From the NCBI GenBank assembly GCA_015501595.1, contig JADNRX010000027.1:124001-188000 (forward strand): DNA of 64,000 nucleotides. The letters are read 5' to 3'. This document shows positions 31,905 through 43,610 of the stretch, piece by piece. The number at the start of each line of letters is the position of its first letter. Position 1 is the first letter of the stretch. The DNA comes from Hymenopellis radicata (taxonomy: Eukaryota; Basidiomycota; Agaricomycetes; Agaricales; Physalacriaceae). The notes below the pieces were generated by a model, which worked only from the letters and a program-made list of their open reading frames with translations, ran no database searches and was not told the DNA's origin. A program made the translations under genes and the position numbers.

Positions 31905-33938
31905 TCAAATCGCAGTGGCGCGTTTTGATTTGCTTCGAATCTGTTTGCCGTAGCGGTAGAATAAGAACGGAATGGGGATCTAAGCCAATCATCAACACCC
32001 AGCATCAGAATAGAAACCAACGAGGCTTACCATCGCTACAGAAACAAACGCCAATAGCGACGCGGCCCATCCATTTCCCAGACCATGGAACATTTGCACC
32101 ATGGACAGAGGCATCGCGGCACCAGCGCCAGAACGCACGACCTACAACAAAAAAGGATCAGCCCACGTCCAAGAAACGTTAGAGAACCGTGCTCACCGTC
32201 TTGGCTGCCAACGCCGACGCGACATAATCCGGGAAAGCATCAATCAGATACGCATTGGCGCTAAAGTAGATCACAACCATCCCAAACCCGAACGGAATAC
32301 CAGCACTACACGGTCCGACCCAGTTACCGCCTCCCGGCAGCACAGTAGGGGGACTCGTCCATCCGAAGATGAAAAGAGCAATCGGGACGAACGGAGCGCC
32401 GATCATGGCACCGATCAGACGATCCTCGGGTTCCGCTAGGCCGCCTTTCTCCATCGCCGTCTTCAAGTAAGTCTTTTCGAGATAGGGCGTGATGAGGAGG
32501 GCGAGTGAAAGGCCGATGAAGACAGAACAGAACATGAGGCCAGTCATGCTGTCACTGTAGCCGTAGTCCTCGCCAAAGACAACTGGGAAACTGAAGAAGA
32601 AGGCGTACTGCGCAAGTAGATTAGGACTCTGTGAACAGAAAGACTACAGAGAAGACTTACGAGGAGACCGTAGATGAGGGAGATGAAGAGTGACATGAGA
32701 AGGAGGATGGGCTCAGTCACTAGCATGCCGAAGGGACGGATGAGAGTATCCGCAAGCATTTGCGAGAAACTGACGCGGAATATCTCTTGTTCTGTGACAA
32801 TATCCTTTCGGTCAGTTTTGTGACGGAGTTTTCTGGCGCGCTGCTTGAGGAGGACGGGGGCGAATGTTTCTGGCACCGTCGCACAGAGCACGAAGACGAC
32901 TCCAGCGAACATCATGTTAATCTGATATCTATGTGTTAGCTCTATCGTTGCTTTCATGCAGGGAACCCTTACCCATATGATCCATCGCCATCCAAGATGG
33001 TCGCCAATGAAACCGCCGACGAGAGGACCTAACGCTGCTCCGCCGTAAGGCGCAGCAGCGAACAATGCAATGGCGAATCCTCGTTCATTGTTATCCCATA
33101 TGTCACTGATTGTACTTCCCGCAAGGGTAAGAGGTCCGGATGCGAATAAGCCACAGAAGAAACGACAAATGAGAAGAGTTTGAATGTTGGGTGCCACGGC
33201 ACAGGGTATGTTGAAGACTGAAGACAATGTCAACAGACGACAAGGAGAGGAATTATAGTACTTACTAACGTATAGAAACGAGGGTATGATCCACAAAGGA
33301 CGTCGCCCGTATAGTTCGGACAAGGGAGATATTATGAGGGGCCCAAGGCCAAAGCCGCACACCATCAGCGAAACGCTGAGTGCTGTGACGACCTCGCCGA
33401 CATGAAGGTCCTCTTGAATGCCGCCAAAGTCGCCTGTAATCACTGCACTGGCGAACGCGACTGATATGACAGCCAAGGCGACAACAAATGTAATATCTGC
33501 AGACAGTCAGCGCGGGCTGACGATGATATAAAATACGCACACCAACGCCAGGATGCAGACCAGTTTCGTGGATCCTCGGGGTCGTTCTCGAGCCAGGTTA
33601 CAAGGTAGAGGTCGTTGAGAGCCTCAGCCTTTTCTGGGTCCTTGAACAGCTCCGGCAGGCCTTCCCGTAGAGGTTGTAACGAAGAGACAAGTTTGACCAA
33701 ACCCTTCTTTGAAACACCACGGGCTTCATTTGTGTAGGCATGTGAAGGTCGACTAAGATCACCATGTCGGTCATCGTGACTTATCGACCGCACAAGCTGC
33801 AGGTCAACATCGGGACTTACGGTCGTCGTCTGGGAGACAGGAAGAGAAATAGGATCTGCAACCCAATCTCAGTACAAAGCATGGCAAAGAAAATTAAGAC
33901 GTACTGGGCTCTTCAGAGTAGTGGACGTGGCTCGCCAT
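31905..33938 (-). CDS. MFS drug/polyamine exporter (DHA1-like)
   Basis: The start is MASHVHYSEEP. A hydrophilic N-terminus of about 100 residues contains the family marker WLENDPEDPRNWS just before the first helix (YITFVVALAVISVAFASAV). Helices follow around GEVVTALSVSLMVCGFGLGP, then the loop motif SPLSELYGRRPLW (motif A-like G...YGRR), CRFFCGLFASGPLTLAGSTI, AAPYGGAALGPLVGGFIGDH (motif C-like), GWRWIIWV, and on the C-terminal half LLVTEPILLLMSLFISLIYG and the TM stretch up to IPIPFLFYRYGKQIRS. The last exon ends KSKRATAI. Short introns interrupt it (for example after WRW, after SFLYV, after AKT and after VAM). Such plasma-membrane proton antiporters export drugs or polyamines; the substrate cannot be deduced. 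The gene appears intact. Confidence 0.85.
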
Positions 33939-34784
33939 GACGGAAAATAGGGAAAAAGGTAATGGCAACAGAAAATGTGAATTTGCGTGTTATATGGCGC
34001 ACTGTGCCGACCGTCGTTGGTGCCGCCATTATCTGGGTAAAGTCTCGGGATATCCTTGATGGATGGATGCGCGAAAGAGCGTCGATTCGGCATGGAACGG
34101 CATCAGCCGAACAGTCTTGGCAATTCGGATCGGACTTCCGTACCCGTCTCCTCGACTGCTAACCGCATCGGCGCATCCTCTATGCAACCTTTATGAGTAC
34201 TTACCCCCGAGTACTCACTTGTACGGTACTCTGAAACGTATTTCACTTGAAGATGGCAAGATTTCTGCTCCGCTACATCGTTATCCCATCACCCAGTTAT
34301 CGTTCGCCATCTTCCACATTGCTTTATCACTCAATATTCAAAGGACTTTGTCAAGTATCAGATGCACGCGTACGGGTAATCTTGGTAGACTTCCGCAAGG
34401 TAATCTCCCAAACTCACAAGCTGACTGTGATACGGAAAGTTGGCAGGACGGCGCCACTGCAGTTTTCCAGCTTGGCTCCCAGTCAGACACCTTTTGACGT
34501 ATCATTGCATCGTGGAACCAAGAAGCCTTACTATCTAACGTCGGCGCCATTGTATTGGGCATTTCCAAAAGAACGCCACTGGCAAAAAAGATAATTCTTT
34601 GTCTAACAAGATCCTGGATCCAACCCCAGTCAAACGCTTGAAATTTGACTGACACGGAGGGCAGTTTCGAGACCGTTCACCTCATGACAAAGTCAGTCAA
34701 TTCCATGTCATCATCCCGTTAAGCAGTCAACGAAGCAATTGCATTCACTATTGTACAGTTGAACATATTTTCCCTTCCTCACAC
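33939..34784. other. Intergenic, nothing supported
   Basis: This is the upstream region of the MFS gene and the downstream region of the superoxide dismutase gene. Small frames without motifs only. Confidence 0.4.
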
Positions 34785-35548
34785 TTAGAGCTTCGACCCA
34801 GAACCCTCCAAGAAGCGCGCCTCAGCCTCCTGGAAGTTGATGACACTCCAGATAGCGTTGAGGTACTGAAAAGCGGACATTAGTAAACGTCGACGCGTCG
34901 CGAACAGCACTTACGTCGACCTTAACGTTCAAGTACTGGAGGTAGAAAGCGTGCTCCCAGATGTCAACACCAATGATGGGGACGTGGCTGAGGAGAGGGT
35001 CCTGGTTGGCAGTCGTCACGATCTCAAGGCGCTTGGTCGTCGGGTTCAGCCCCTGGTGATCGTCAGCCATGACTCATCACACAACTTGAACAAAGTGTAC
35101 GCACGAGCCATCCCCATCCGGATCCCTGGATGCCGGCGGTCGCAGCGTTGAACTCTTTCTTTAGGTTTTCCAAGTTGCCAAAGGTGGAGTTGATCGCCTC
35201 CTTGAGGGGACCATCTTGAAGGGTACCACCGTTACCCTTGCCCTCAGACGAAGCGGGTGCCAAATTCTTCCAGAAGAGCGAGTGGTTGATGTGCCCTATC
35301 GCCTCCCGATCAGATAACCAATATACAGCCTGAAAGCGCTACGTACCACCACCGTTGAACTTGAGAGCGGCCTGGAGGGCAATACGCTCCTTGGGCGTCG
35401 AGCTCTTGGCGTACGCAGCCTCAGCGGCGTTAAGAGCGTTGACATAGGTCTGGTGGTGCTTGGTATGGTGCAGAGTCATGATCTGCTTGCTGATGTACGG
35501 CTCGAGAGCATCGTACGCATAGGGAAGGGGCGGGAGAGTGTTGGACAT
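34785..35548 (-). CDS. Mn-superoxide dismutase with C-terminal SKL
   Basis: Exons 35347-35548, 35105-35295, 34915-35052 and 34785-34865 (introns 49-52 nt) encode a complete Fe/Mn-type SOD. It starts [19 protein letters not shown] with no presequence. The metal-ligand regions are present: [11 protein letters not shown] (first His), GHINHSLFW (second His) and [15 protein letters not shown] (Asp and His). [10 protein letters not shown] and SGWGWL are also family-typical. The enzyme converts superoxide to hydrogen peroxide. Mitochondrial forms carry a presequence; this one lacks it and instead ends FLEGSGSKL, a canonical peroxisomal (PTS1) tripeptide. The inferred location is therefore peroxisome and/or cytosol. 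An upstream extension of the frame exists but is not Met-start credible and overlaps the TATA-like TTTATAAATG near 35594. Confidence 0.92.
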
Positions 35549-35929
35549 TTTGAGATGGTGGTAGTGGGAAGAAAGATGAAATCTGAGACCCGATTTATAA
35601 ATGATAGCGCAACCGCTTAATAACATGTCGTGACGTATGACCTCACTCGTCTTAGTGGGCAACTTTTCGCAGGCCTTGCCTAGGCAGCGCCACAAGCATT
35701 GAAGCTTTGAAGAAGCGACGCTGTTGACATTGAATATTGAATTCCAACGCGATCGATTTTGATCTGGGCGCGAAGTGTGGCGCCAGGATGATCCAAGTGT
35801 ATTATCACGAGATGCTGCCGAGCGGATAGTACTATACGTTTATGGCGCAACTATTACGATCTATTTACCCTCACACCGTACACGCCGCCGCAAGATTGTA
35901 TCCGAAAAGGTCAGACAGCACGGTCCCGA
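35549..35929. other. Upstream region of the superoxide dismutase gene
   Basis: It contains the TATA-like box near 35594 for the minus-strand SOD gene. No other gene was recognised before the dispersed repeat begins near 35930. Confidence 0.35.
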
Positions 35930-36216
35930 CAGTCCTTTCTCCATCCAATATGCCGGGTCGATTAACACCACAGCGATACATATCTGCCCATCGGGATCCA
36001 TACTCGGACATTGCGAAAGGTCTGCGGCAGTCTAGAACGTCAAGAGCAATCATAATCCTCGCATTTCTGGCGCAACATTCACAGGAGCTGCTGCTCGAGA
36101 TAGAACGCTACCATGGTTCCCAGCGCAGTGCTACTCATTCACAAATGAAGCCCGTCCGATCCCTAGTACTAGACCGCGTGCGGGAGTAGCCAGTGAAGAG
36201 GAACGAAATTTGCAAG
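35930..36216 (-). repeat. Dispersed repeat R, distal half (split copy)
   Basis: The reverse complement matches about 51152-51455 and the middle of 57130-57320, including CTAGACTGCCGCAGACC-like, GAGCAGCAGCTCCTG-like and CGTTCTACTAGGGATCGG-like stretches. It stops abruptly at 36216. The other half of the same repeat resumes at about 38677. Confidence 0.8.
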
Positions 36217-36313
36217 GTATGAACAATGCCAGCACTTCTTTCAAACCCCGTTCAAACCTCTTTAGAACCTCTAGCCTCGTCTTCGTCGTTGTCGTCCATG
36301 GCAACATGACATT

Positions 36314-37937
36314 CTACTTCCAAAACACAGCATATATGCTTCCAGCGCCGACAGTCTTCAGTATACAACCAACGCGGAACCCGTACTGTCCGCAAACAGG
36401 AGCGACGCTGACGCGATCCCGTCTCCAATGAGACATTGGCCGGCCTGAATCAAGCTGAGACGGACTGACGTCTTGCGTGAAGTTCTTTTCTTCCAACAGA
36501 TGCGCCATTCTGGATTCCAACATGTCGAAGATAGGCGATATATCATCTGCAAGAACATCATCACAGGCGCACTCCCTAATATCTAGGATACGAAGACATG
36601 GCAACCTGGACGACGCCGATGAGGAGTTGGAAAATGTCAGACCAGTGAGTAGGTCCACAGGCATGCTGACAGCGTAAATTCGCAACTGCTCCACACGATG
36701 GGTGAGGGAGAGGAAGTCCAAAAGGTTACTGGTGTTGTCGTTGTGCAGACTTGTTGGATATGTGATATCTAGTTTGACCAACTGCGAGGTGGGGAAAACG
36801 CAGAGATGGTGTTCTTCGATGAATTTCAGTTCGAGCTCGGAGATACTGGGAATCGTTAGAGTCGAGAAGAACCCTGTCACGTAACCAGGTGCTGCCCTTT
36901 TGTCTTCGAGGATTGACAAGCGCCGAAGTTTGGGCAACGAAATGACGCGTTCGGAGGGCGTATAGTAGATGTCGGATAAAACAACCTCTAGCTCCTGTAC
37001 ATTGGTCATTTTGGCAAGATAATCCAGCGCATCTGTGTCGACCAAAATGTTAAAAACACGTGTGAGCTGCGCCCATGGAAGAGCCACAGATTCGAGAGGA
37101 GCCCCAAACGGAGACCAGGTATCAACGCGAAACTCGTGAAGGGCCGGCACTCGCATTGGTTGGAATATGTCAAGGTCTAAATGCCACTCGAACTCCCAAT
37201 GGGGATAAAAGGTGAGCGTTCGGAGATTTGAGAAGATATTTCCAGACAAGCACTGCAAGAATGTCCGCGGGACATCTACCCGCAGAGATTCCCAGCGGGG
37301 GATGCTGGCTTCGAGGCAAGGTAGGACTGGATGGTCGATAACATCCTCCGCACTCCCAAGGTAGACGGTCATTGGAAGCCCCTTTGACCGTTCATTGAAA
37401 AGCCCCACTTTTTAAGCGCACTGGCGACCCGTAACTTTGTGGCGCCGCTGCTTGTCGAAATCAAGCGACAGCTGTGTCCAGAGCTGCGGTGAATTTATCG
37501 TAAGGTATCTCCAACGGCGGCAAACCCCACTTAGAAGCCAAGGTGCTGCGCGGGGATCGAGTGCGTCGGGATCTTCATCGTTGGGAGACTTCACTACGCA
37601 ATGACGAAAGATTTGAGCCAGAAGCTCAGTGGGGATCGAACGTATGGGATGGAGGAGCGCTTTCGCATCTTCGAAATGGGACTGCGCATGTTGGCGTGCC
37701 GAGAGGAGATTCTCTAGCAATTCTCGTGCCTGGGCGATCTTCAAGTCGGGAGCCTCAAGAGCAGCCGGCGTGGTCTCCACAACCTCGTGAAAAGCGGAGA
37801 GCTCGACGTCAAGCGGAGGATGATTCTGACGGGAGCAATTCCTCCACGCGGTCGGTGCGCGTCTTGAGCACTTCTGTAGGCTGAAGCAAAGAGAGGGTGC
37901 AGTTGGTACAATATTTCGCATTCATATTATCCGCCAT
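36314..37937 (-). pseudogene. F-box protein gene with frameshift and in-frame stop
   Basis: The natural start is MADNMNAKYCTNCTLSLLQ at 37937, continuing TEVLKTRTDRVEELLPSESS. The frame then stops, and the rest continues in another frame as LDVELSAFHEVVETTPAALE, so a one-base shift lies near 37820. The F-box core follows: LHPIRSIPTELLAQIFRHCV and WLLSGVCRRWRYLTINSPQL then WTQLSLDF, a classic basidiomycete F-box (IP.ELL..IF ... C..WR.....P.LW). The frame next meets a TAA at 37412-37414 (RQCA, stop, KVGLFNERSKGLP) and reads on in the same frame through a leucine-rich C-terminal half to 36314. Two separate lesions in an otherwise conserved frame indicate a recent pseudogene or sequence errors. 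Confidence 0.75.
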
Positions 37938-38676
37938 GCCTGAAATTCAATCCAATTTTAGTACAACGCCGCAACGTTCGATATTGCTGTCTTTCACCTG
38001 ACTGTAACGATTCTGACGTTATGTGAACCAGGGAAAAGGGTAGGAATTGTTTAGATCCTTGAGAGCCGCTTCAGCAAGCCTTACAGATCTGAGATGAGCA
38101 AAGCCAACGCACCACCACTTGACGCGTTAGTAGAGCTGTTGTCCGTCAAGAGCAATTTTTTGCGGCGAATTCCTCGGACTAACCTAGTACAAGGGTTAGC
38201 TGCAGGATCCTAGTCCATGAGAGAGGGAAATGATTACTGACTGCTTCGTCCTCGAGTTCAGCTCTCTAATACTGGGATACAACGTGATTGTTAATGAGAA
38301 AGAGAGGAACGCCCACGGGCCACCGAAAAGGCCAAACTCGCCGAGTACCGCGAGGTGTAGAGTATGCCTACGGGAGACTAGCAAACACCTTTGATCAGGA
38401 CCGTCATGATCATGCATGTTTTCTTCGTTCGACATTCGAGTGGTGCGTCTCATGGATGGGCTAGTAGTAGTCGTTGTTATTTGACCGACTCCTGTACTTA
38501 CAGTGAAGGCCAGGATGTGTGGCAGTGTAACATGATGGTCGTGCTTGGCAGCAGTATCGCAGCGCGTTTCAGCGGATCCCACACGGCGCGACGGCGGCTG
38601 AGCGCTGATCGCCCAGCTCATTCATATTTTTCCTCCATGCTCTGGACGCACATCGCCCTTGTCATTGACCTCGCCT
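37938..38676. other. Insert between repeat halves, weak coding signal
   Basis: The minus strand at about 38460-38240 reads TRMSNEENMHDHDGPDQ and a hydrophobic stretch LFGGPWAFLSFSLTITLYPS, which could be a small membrane-protein exon, but no start, splice set or family is evident. With the F-box pseudogene it makes up the 2.46-kb segment separating the two halves of repeat R. Confidence 0.3.
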
Positions 38677-38970
38677 TTTCTTCGACTCGAGTCAGACAAG
38701 TAGTATGGTCGCCGGAAGACAGGAGCACGAACACTACAATAAATCCGACGCGAGTTTGGTAGCAAGGTTACAGCTTAGCTCTCATTTCGGGAATACCTAC
38801 CATAAGTCTTATCCCGAAGTCGAAAGACCTCAGACATGGAAGGAATGAAACCTTTTCAGAAATATCCAAAGACCCTAAGAAAAGCAAGGATTCAAGAGGC
38901 GTGAAGAATGTGCCCGGGGGGTTGACACGTCGAGTGTCTTCTCGATGTCGAAACAGTCTTGGTTGTATGC
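38677..38970 (-). repeat. Dispersed repeat R, proximal half
   Basis: The reverse complement matches about 50885-51165. It contains the GGATTTATTGTAGTGTTCGT and CTTCCGGCGACCATA stretches also seen at 51100 and 57080. Its DUF6535-side part also occurs at about 55030-55212, upstream of DUF6535 copy 3. Confidence 0.8.
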
Positions 38971-39066
38971 AGAACTACGCGGGCCGAAACTAGTCTCACG
39001 TGACCAGCGTGACACAGCGAGAAATTAGCAACTGCTGTACAACTTGTTTGCGAACCGCCACGTCGA

Positions 39067-41984
39067 ATGTCCGCTTGTGAGCCCAGCCCAGAATTGCGCC
39101 CGGCTGAGGCTGGCAATCCCCCCTCAGAGCTCGACGTAGGCGAACCGAGTGCCGTGCCAACAGGTGCGGGGGCAGCGAGGTCAGAACAGAACAAAAAACA
39201 CTTTTTCGGACTGGAACAGAACGCGCCTCGACATGAACCTATTTTCATGGATGACTATGAAAAGCGGCTCCCGGAAGACCCGTATGGCGAGGAAACCAAA
39301 CCAAACGCGCGAGTTTGGCGCGTATACGTCGAAGAGGCTGCTGCGTTTGATGGTATCATGGTCAACCAATATCGAGATGGTCTAGATGTTATGTTGGTGT
39401 TCGTAAGTATTCGACATTCTCTATGTCGTATCTAATCTAACCAGCTGCTCAGGCTGGTCTTTTCTCCGCCGTCGTAACCTCGTTTCTGGTACAGGTGTCC
39501 CAGAATTTGCAGGCAGACTACGCACAGATGTCTGCCCTACTCCTCCACGATCTTGTCTCTATTCAGTTATCCGACGGCGCTTCTGCTTTCAATATCACCT
39601 CTCCTTCGGTAGACCCCGCCCAAAAGTTCGTTCCAGACACCATCGATGTTTGGATTAATGGACTTTGGGTTGTCAGTCTCACTGCTGCCTTGGTCGTTGC
39701 GCTCGCCGCCGTCCTTGTCAAGCAATGGCTTCATCACTACGTCTCGCTCCCGTCGGGTACACCGATGGATCGCAGCCATGTTCGCCAATTCCGCTTCATG
39801 GGTCTTGAACACTGGCGTGTTCGTGTCATCATTGGCATGCTACCCCTTACCATGCATGTCTCCCTCATGCTGTTCCTTGCAGGCTTAGTCCTCTTCTTCA
39901 TCCCGCTTCGTGTTTCACTCGCATGGACCATTGGTGTCATTACTGTGGTCGTCTGCGTAGTATATGTCATTAGCAATTCCCTCCCAATCCTATTCCCTCA
40001 GTGCCCATACCAGACACCCTTAACCGATTTTTTCCATTATGCACATCAAATTTCAGTCTCAGCTTTTCGTCGTCCTCTGTCTCGTTGGTTCAATGTTGCC
40101 GATTCATCATCGACATCCCCGGATTATGTTCAATCCTTGAAAACATTGGAGACCGAGATTGTAGAGAAGGCACATCCTACATTATCGGTGGATGCTCTGG
40201 ACTGGCTGTTCAGCATGTCCTCGAATCCTAGTGTCCATAGTATCGTCATCCAAGCCATCGGCGGCCTTTCGGTCAAGTCGGAGCAACATGCGAGCACGGT
40301 CTGGCATGAAGCACCACTGGGATTAGAAATGGCACGCCGGCGATTGATCCTTGAGTCGACATATTTCCCGGAAACGGGTGTAACAGTATACCAAGCATGT
40401 TTACCTGGTTCGGAAGATCGCTTAGAACGCCTTTGTCGCTCCCTCATCTTCATTCCCACAACGTTGCCACAGGGTATCTTTCCAGATAATACCAGCTGTC
40501 ATCCTCGACTGGCAGCTGCTTTGTTGCTCAGTATACCGCCGCACATTGACATGACTCTAGAAATCGAGGACTTTTGTTTGTCGCACCAAGATACTCCGAT
40601 GCATCCTCTGGTGTGGAGAAATCTTGTGACCGCTGCTGCGAATCATTTCTCCTCAAGGTACACACACCTACATCCTCGTTTCTTAGGCCTTCTTCTACCG
40701 GATCCCTTCAGTGGCAAAGTTGAATCAACTTGGAATGAATCACCTATGCCATTCAAAGCGGTTGTGAACACATATCTGAGGCCTGTCATCTGGAACTACT
40801 TTTCACAGCTGTTTGCAGGTCCCGTGGTCCGCGACGGGGCTTTCATCGTATTATCCTCCGAACAGGAAGCACTTTTTGCTCTCGGTAACCATGCGACACT
40901 TGGAATCGATGCAGAGCTGTCGCCTCCAGCCCCTCTACGGGAGTGGCCGCATCTAGACCTTCTTGACCAGGTTTTTCACTGCTTTGTACCCCACATTATA
41001 ACCAGGCAGATGCACCAGGCTGGCATGCGCTCTTTCGTACCCACAATGTTAGGGAAGCATTCTGCCTTTCGAAATCTTCTTTGCACGGCGACAGACAGAG
41101 TTACTGTTCATCGAGCCTCGATGCCCGATGAACTCAGAGACCGTTTGAATTATTGTTTCTCGCATCTCTATTTCCTATGTAACTCAGTGATCACATCCAC
41201 CGAGCCCCCATCTGTGCCATCCTTGCATCAACGCCTCGAGTATCTTGTTTTCGCACGACTCGTCTCCAATATCCCACCTTGGCAGTGTATCTGGGAACTT
41301 CCTAGACGTGATTACAGCGGAGCGGCACTGGCTGCTCCAAAGCCTGATGTGCATACCATGTCAACTGCTTTGTCGCGAGGGTTTGAACCAGCATACCGTC
41401 TCTTCGTTGACGTACAATGTATCAAACTCCTGGGCTGGGGGTGGGTCGTCGAGAACATCCCATTTCCAAGTGACATCTATCCACCGATTTCCTGCTACAT
41501 TTCTGGTCTTTCTTTGTTGCCTGATGCTGCCCGGCACGATTGCGTAGCTCATCTATACGAGCTTCCCAATCTCACGCTTGCATTCATCGCACTGTCTCCC
41601 GATGTCGCAGAAGTGGCCCGTTTAGTCGAACTCGATCCAACACACATCTCTTGGCAGCAATGTCGTGCTACTCTTGAGGCACTTCTCGCCTGGATGAAAA
41701 GTCCTGTGCGGGAGTCGGCAGGCTTTCCCTTGGATAATGTCCTCATACTAGGCCCTTTCCGAGACTGCCTGCCAGGGATCCAGGATAGTCAATTAGCCTG
41801 GGATGCCAACGCTGAACTACGAAAATGCTTTGACAATGAAAGGGCGGAGGCATGGATTGCAACCGCATTAGGGGTCTTGGATAAAGCCCTGATGGTAGGT
41901 GACTGTAAGTCTAACAAAGCAAGCTGCTCACCCGTAGAAATTTTTCAGGAAATTCCGGCCCATTGGGCTCCATACACAAATTAG
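39067..41984 (+). CDS. DUF6535-family membrane protein, copy 2 (intact)
   Basis: Two exons (39067-39402, 39453-41984; 50-nt intron) encode 955 residues starting MSACEPSPELRPAEAGNPP. An acidic, variable N-terminus leads to HFFGLEQN, MDDYEKRLPEDPYGEETKP and NARVWRVYVEEAAAFDGIM. The DUF6535 membrane core follows: AGLFSAVVTSFLVQ, LWVVSLTAALVVALAAVLVK with QWLHHYVSLPSGTPMDRSHV, VIIGMLPLTMHVSLMLFLAG and FIPLRVSLAWTIGVITVVVC. This predicts about four helices. A long soluble C-terminal region of about 650 residues carries no motif I recognise. The function is unknown; the family is abundant in basidiomycetes. This is the only fully open copy of the three in the window. Its duplicate lies inverted 11 kb away. 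Confidence 0.9.
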
Positions 41985-42225
41985 ATACTCCAGCATCGGA
42001 TACAGACAGCAGTGCGATCTTGCAACGACCCTGCTCAACCTCCGCCTTCTTAGTGGGCGACAGGGCAAGGGTGTTAACTGCTAAATTTTGCTGATACTAA
42101 CAGAAACAAGTACACGGCCTTATCATATCGTATCGATTAGGGAGCCACAGTCGTATTATCGGAATGTGCGATTGTATTTGTATGAACACCGGAAATAAAT
42201 AGATACACTCCACATAAACAAGTTG
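41985..42225. other. Spacer, part of inverted duplication arm
   Basis: This is the downstream flank of DUF6535 copy 2; the same sequence lies reversed at about 51790-52090. No gene was recognised. Confidence 0.5.
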
Positions 42226-43610
42226 CTAGGATGCTGCATTTCGCGCCTGCAGAGTGCACGCGTCATTCAAGCGAGCAAGAAACAGAGGCGCGATCTCCCG
42301 TCGAAAACGCGTCATATTCGTGTGGAGCTCGTCGCGCTCAAGACTAGCAATTCACATCTTGAGAAGATGAGCCTTGTATGCATGGAACCGTTCGACATCC
42401 GTGTCCTGCGCGTTATAAACCGCGCACAGCGTATGAAGAATCGACTCATGGACCAATGAAGATTCAAGGCCTTCCAGCGCAACAAGCCGCAGTGCGTCTT
42501 CCAACTCCTTGATGAGGAAGTCGTCCGGAAGACTGAGATCGTTCAGCCACATTTCGAAGCGTCCTTGGAGGACGCCAGAGTTGAACTCGGATTTGAGGTA
42601 GAGGCGACGGAGGTCGAATTCCGGGTCGCAGCAGTGGGGACAGACGCATTGAAAGCTGTATCGGCGACATATGTTTTGGCGCTCCTGAGTGGTGAGGAAT
42701 GGGGTAAGATAGAAGGTGGTGAGCTCCTCGCCCTGCTCGATGTCTCGGGCGGCGTGGAGCTGCATGGCGAAAGACTGGATGTCGAAGTGGCGTGCGGTAT
42801 TGGAGCCGCAGCTACAGGATAAGAACGGTCAGACTTTGGTGCGATATGAAGTCGAGTGCGGACTGACCTGTGGTTAATTCACGAAAGCTCATCGAAGACT
42901 GCTGAATAGTTCAAGCCTACGATCCAATAAGTAAGTACTAATTACTTTCCAGAAGAAAGCTGTACTCGCCATCCGCATCACCTTCATGGCAATTATGCAG
43001 CGCCATGAAAGCATCCCTCCGTTCAGGAATCAAGCGCGCCTGCAGCCTTTTCCATATGAGTCATCATCAAGCTCAAGTATTCCTTCCCCTTAAGATCGCG
43101 TCATGGAATACACCAGGATCTGGCGAAGCCGCGCGCGCTCCGCGAATCAGCTCCCCGAGTTTGATTGGGCGCGTGGCGAACATGCCTGTGCCGCCGAGTG
43201 GGGACGGACCAATACGATATGCGCGCGCCGGGGGACGCGCAATGGAGGCGGGGAATCCTGGGGTGGATAGTATCATCCGCTTGGCTTCCTGCGTGACGAA
43301 GCATTCTGTCCACCTGTTTGAGAAGCTTGTGGGCGTGGCGGGGATGGTGGTCATGACGGGCCCGAAGGGCATGAGAGTGAGGTTGTGAGTGTCGAAGCGG
43401 ACGGTGTTGTCCATCGCTGGGACGGGTACCGGCATTTGGGCGACGGGTTTGCAACCTGGGGGGTAGTCTACGATGCCGGACTCAGTATATGATGACATTG
43501 GAGGTGAGATACGTACTGGGATTAAACGTTAGCCCCTCCGGGTTGTCAAAAATGTTAATAATCCTGTTCATGGTTTTGGGTGTAGCTTTATCGAGCTGAG
43601 AAAGAGACAT
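42226..43610 (-). pseudogene. SET-domain protein gene, damaged
   Basis: The plausible start is MSLSQLDKATPKTMNRIINI (43610). An intron near 43535-43491 leads to YPPGCKPVAQMPVPVPAMDN. The SET domain is clear: IGPSPLGGTGMFATRPIKLG at its beginning, then ARHFDIQSFAMQLHAARDIE and QGEELTTFYL (the late ..GEEL...Y motif), and a post-SET-like QERQNICRRYSFQCVCPHC. SET proteins transfer methyl groups to lysines. Two lesions are visible: a probable one-base shift near 43035 (EKAA versus ARLIPERRDAFMALHNCHEG) and a TGA at 42352-42354 (HLLKM, stop). The same frame continues after the TGA as IASLERDELHTNMTRFRREI to a TAG at 42226-42228. The partial copy at 51.7 kb has TGG at that codon. I call it a pseudogene, or a gene truncated by about 43 residues if the upstream shift is an error. 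Confidence 0.68.

Larger units (their letters stand above)
38800..42565 (+). repeat. Left arm of a large inverted duplication
   Basis: This 3.8-kb arm holds the upstream flank, the DUF6535 gene, its downstream flank and the 3' part of the SET gene. It is repeated in reverse orientation at about 51462-55212. The arms match closely at DNA and protein level with scattered substitutions and small indels; about 8.9 kb of unrelated genes lies between them. Confidence 0.92.

Noticed and set aside
35549..35695. Upstream extension of the Mn-SOD frame as a mitochondrial presequence
   Set aside because: The extension contains the TATA-like element and acidic and cysteine-rich residues unlike a presequence, and the conserved start [13 protein letters not shown] is sufficient.
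38290..38762. Plus-strand 123-codon frame between the F-box pseudogene and repeat R
   Set aside because: Its composition is atypical, its end lies inside the dispersed repeat, and the opposite strand is equally open; no motif supports it.
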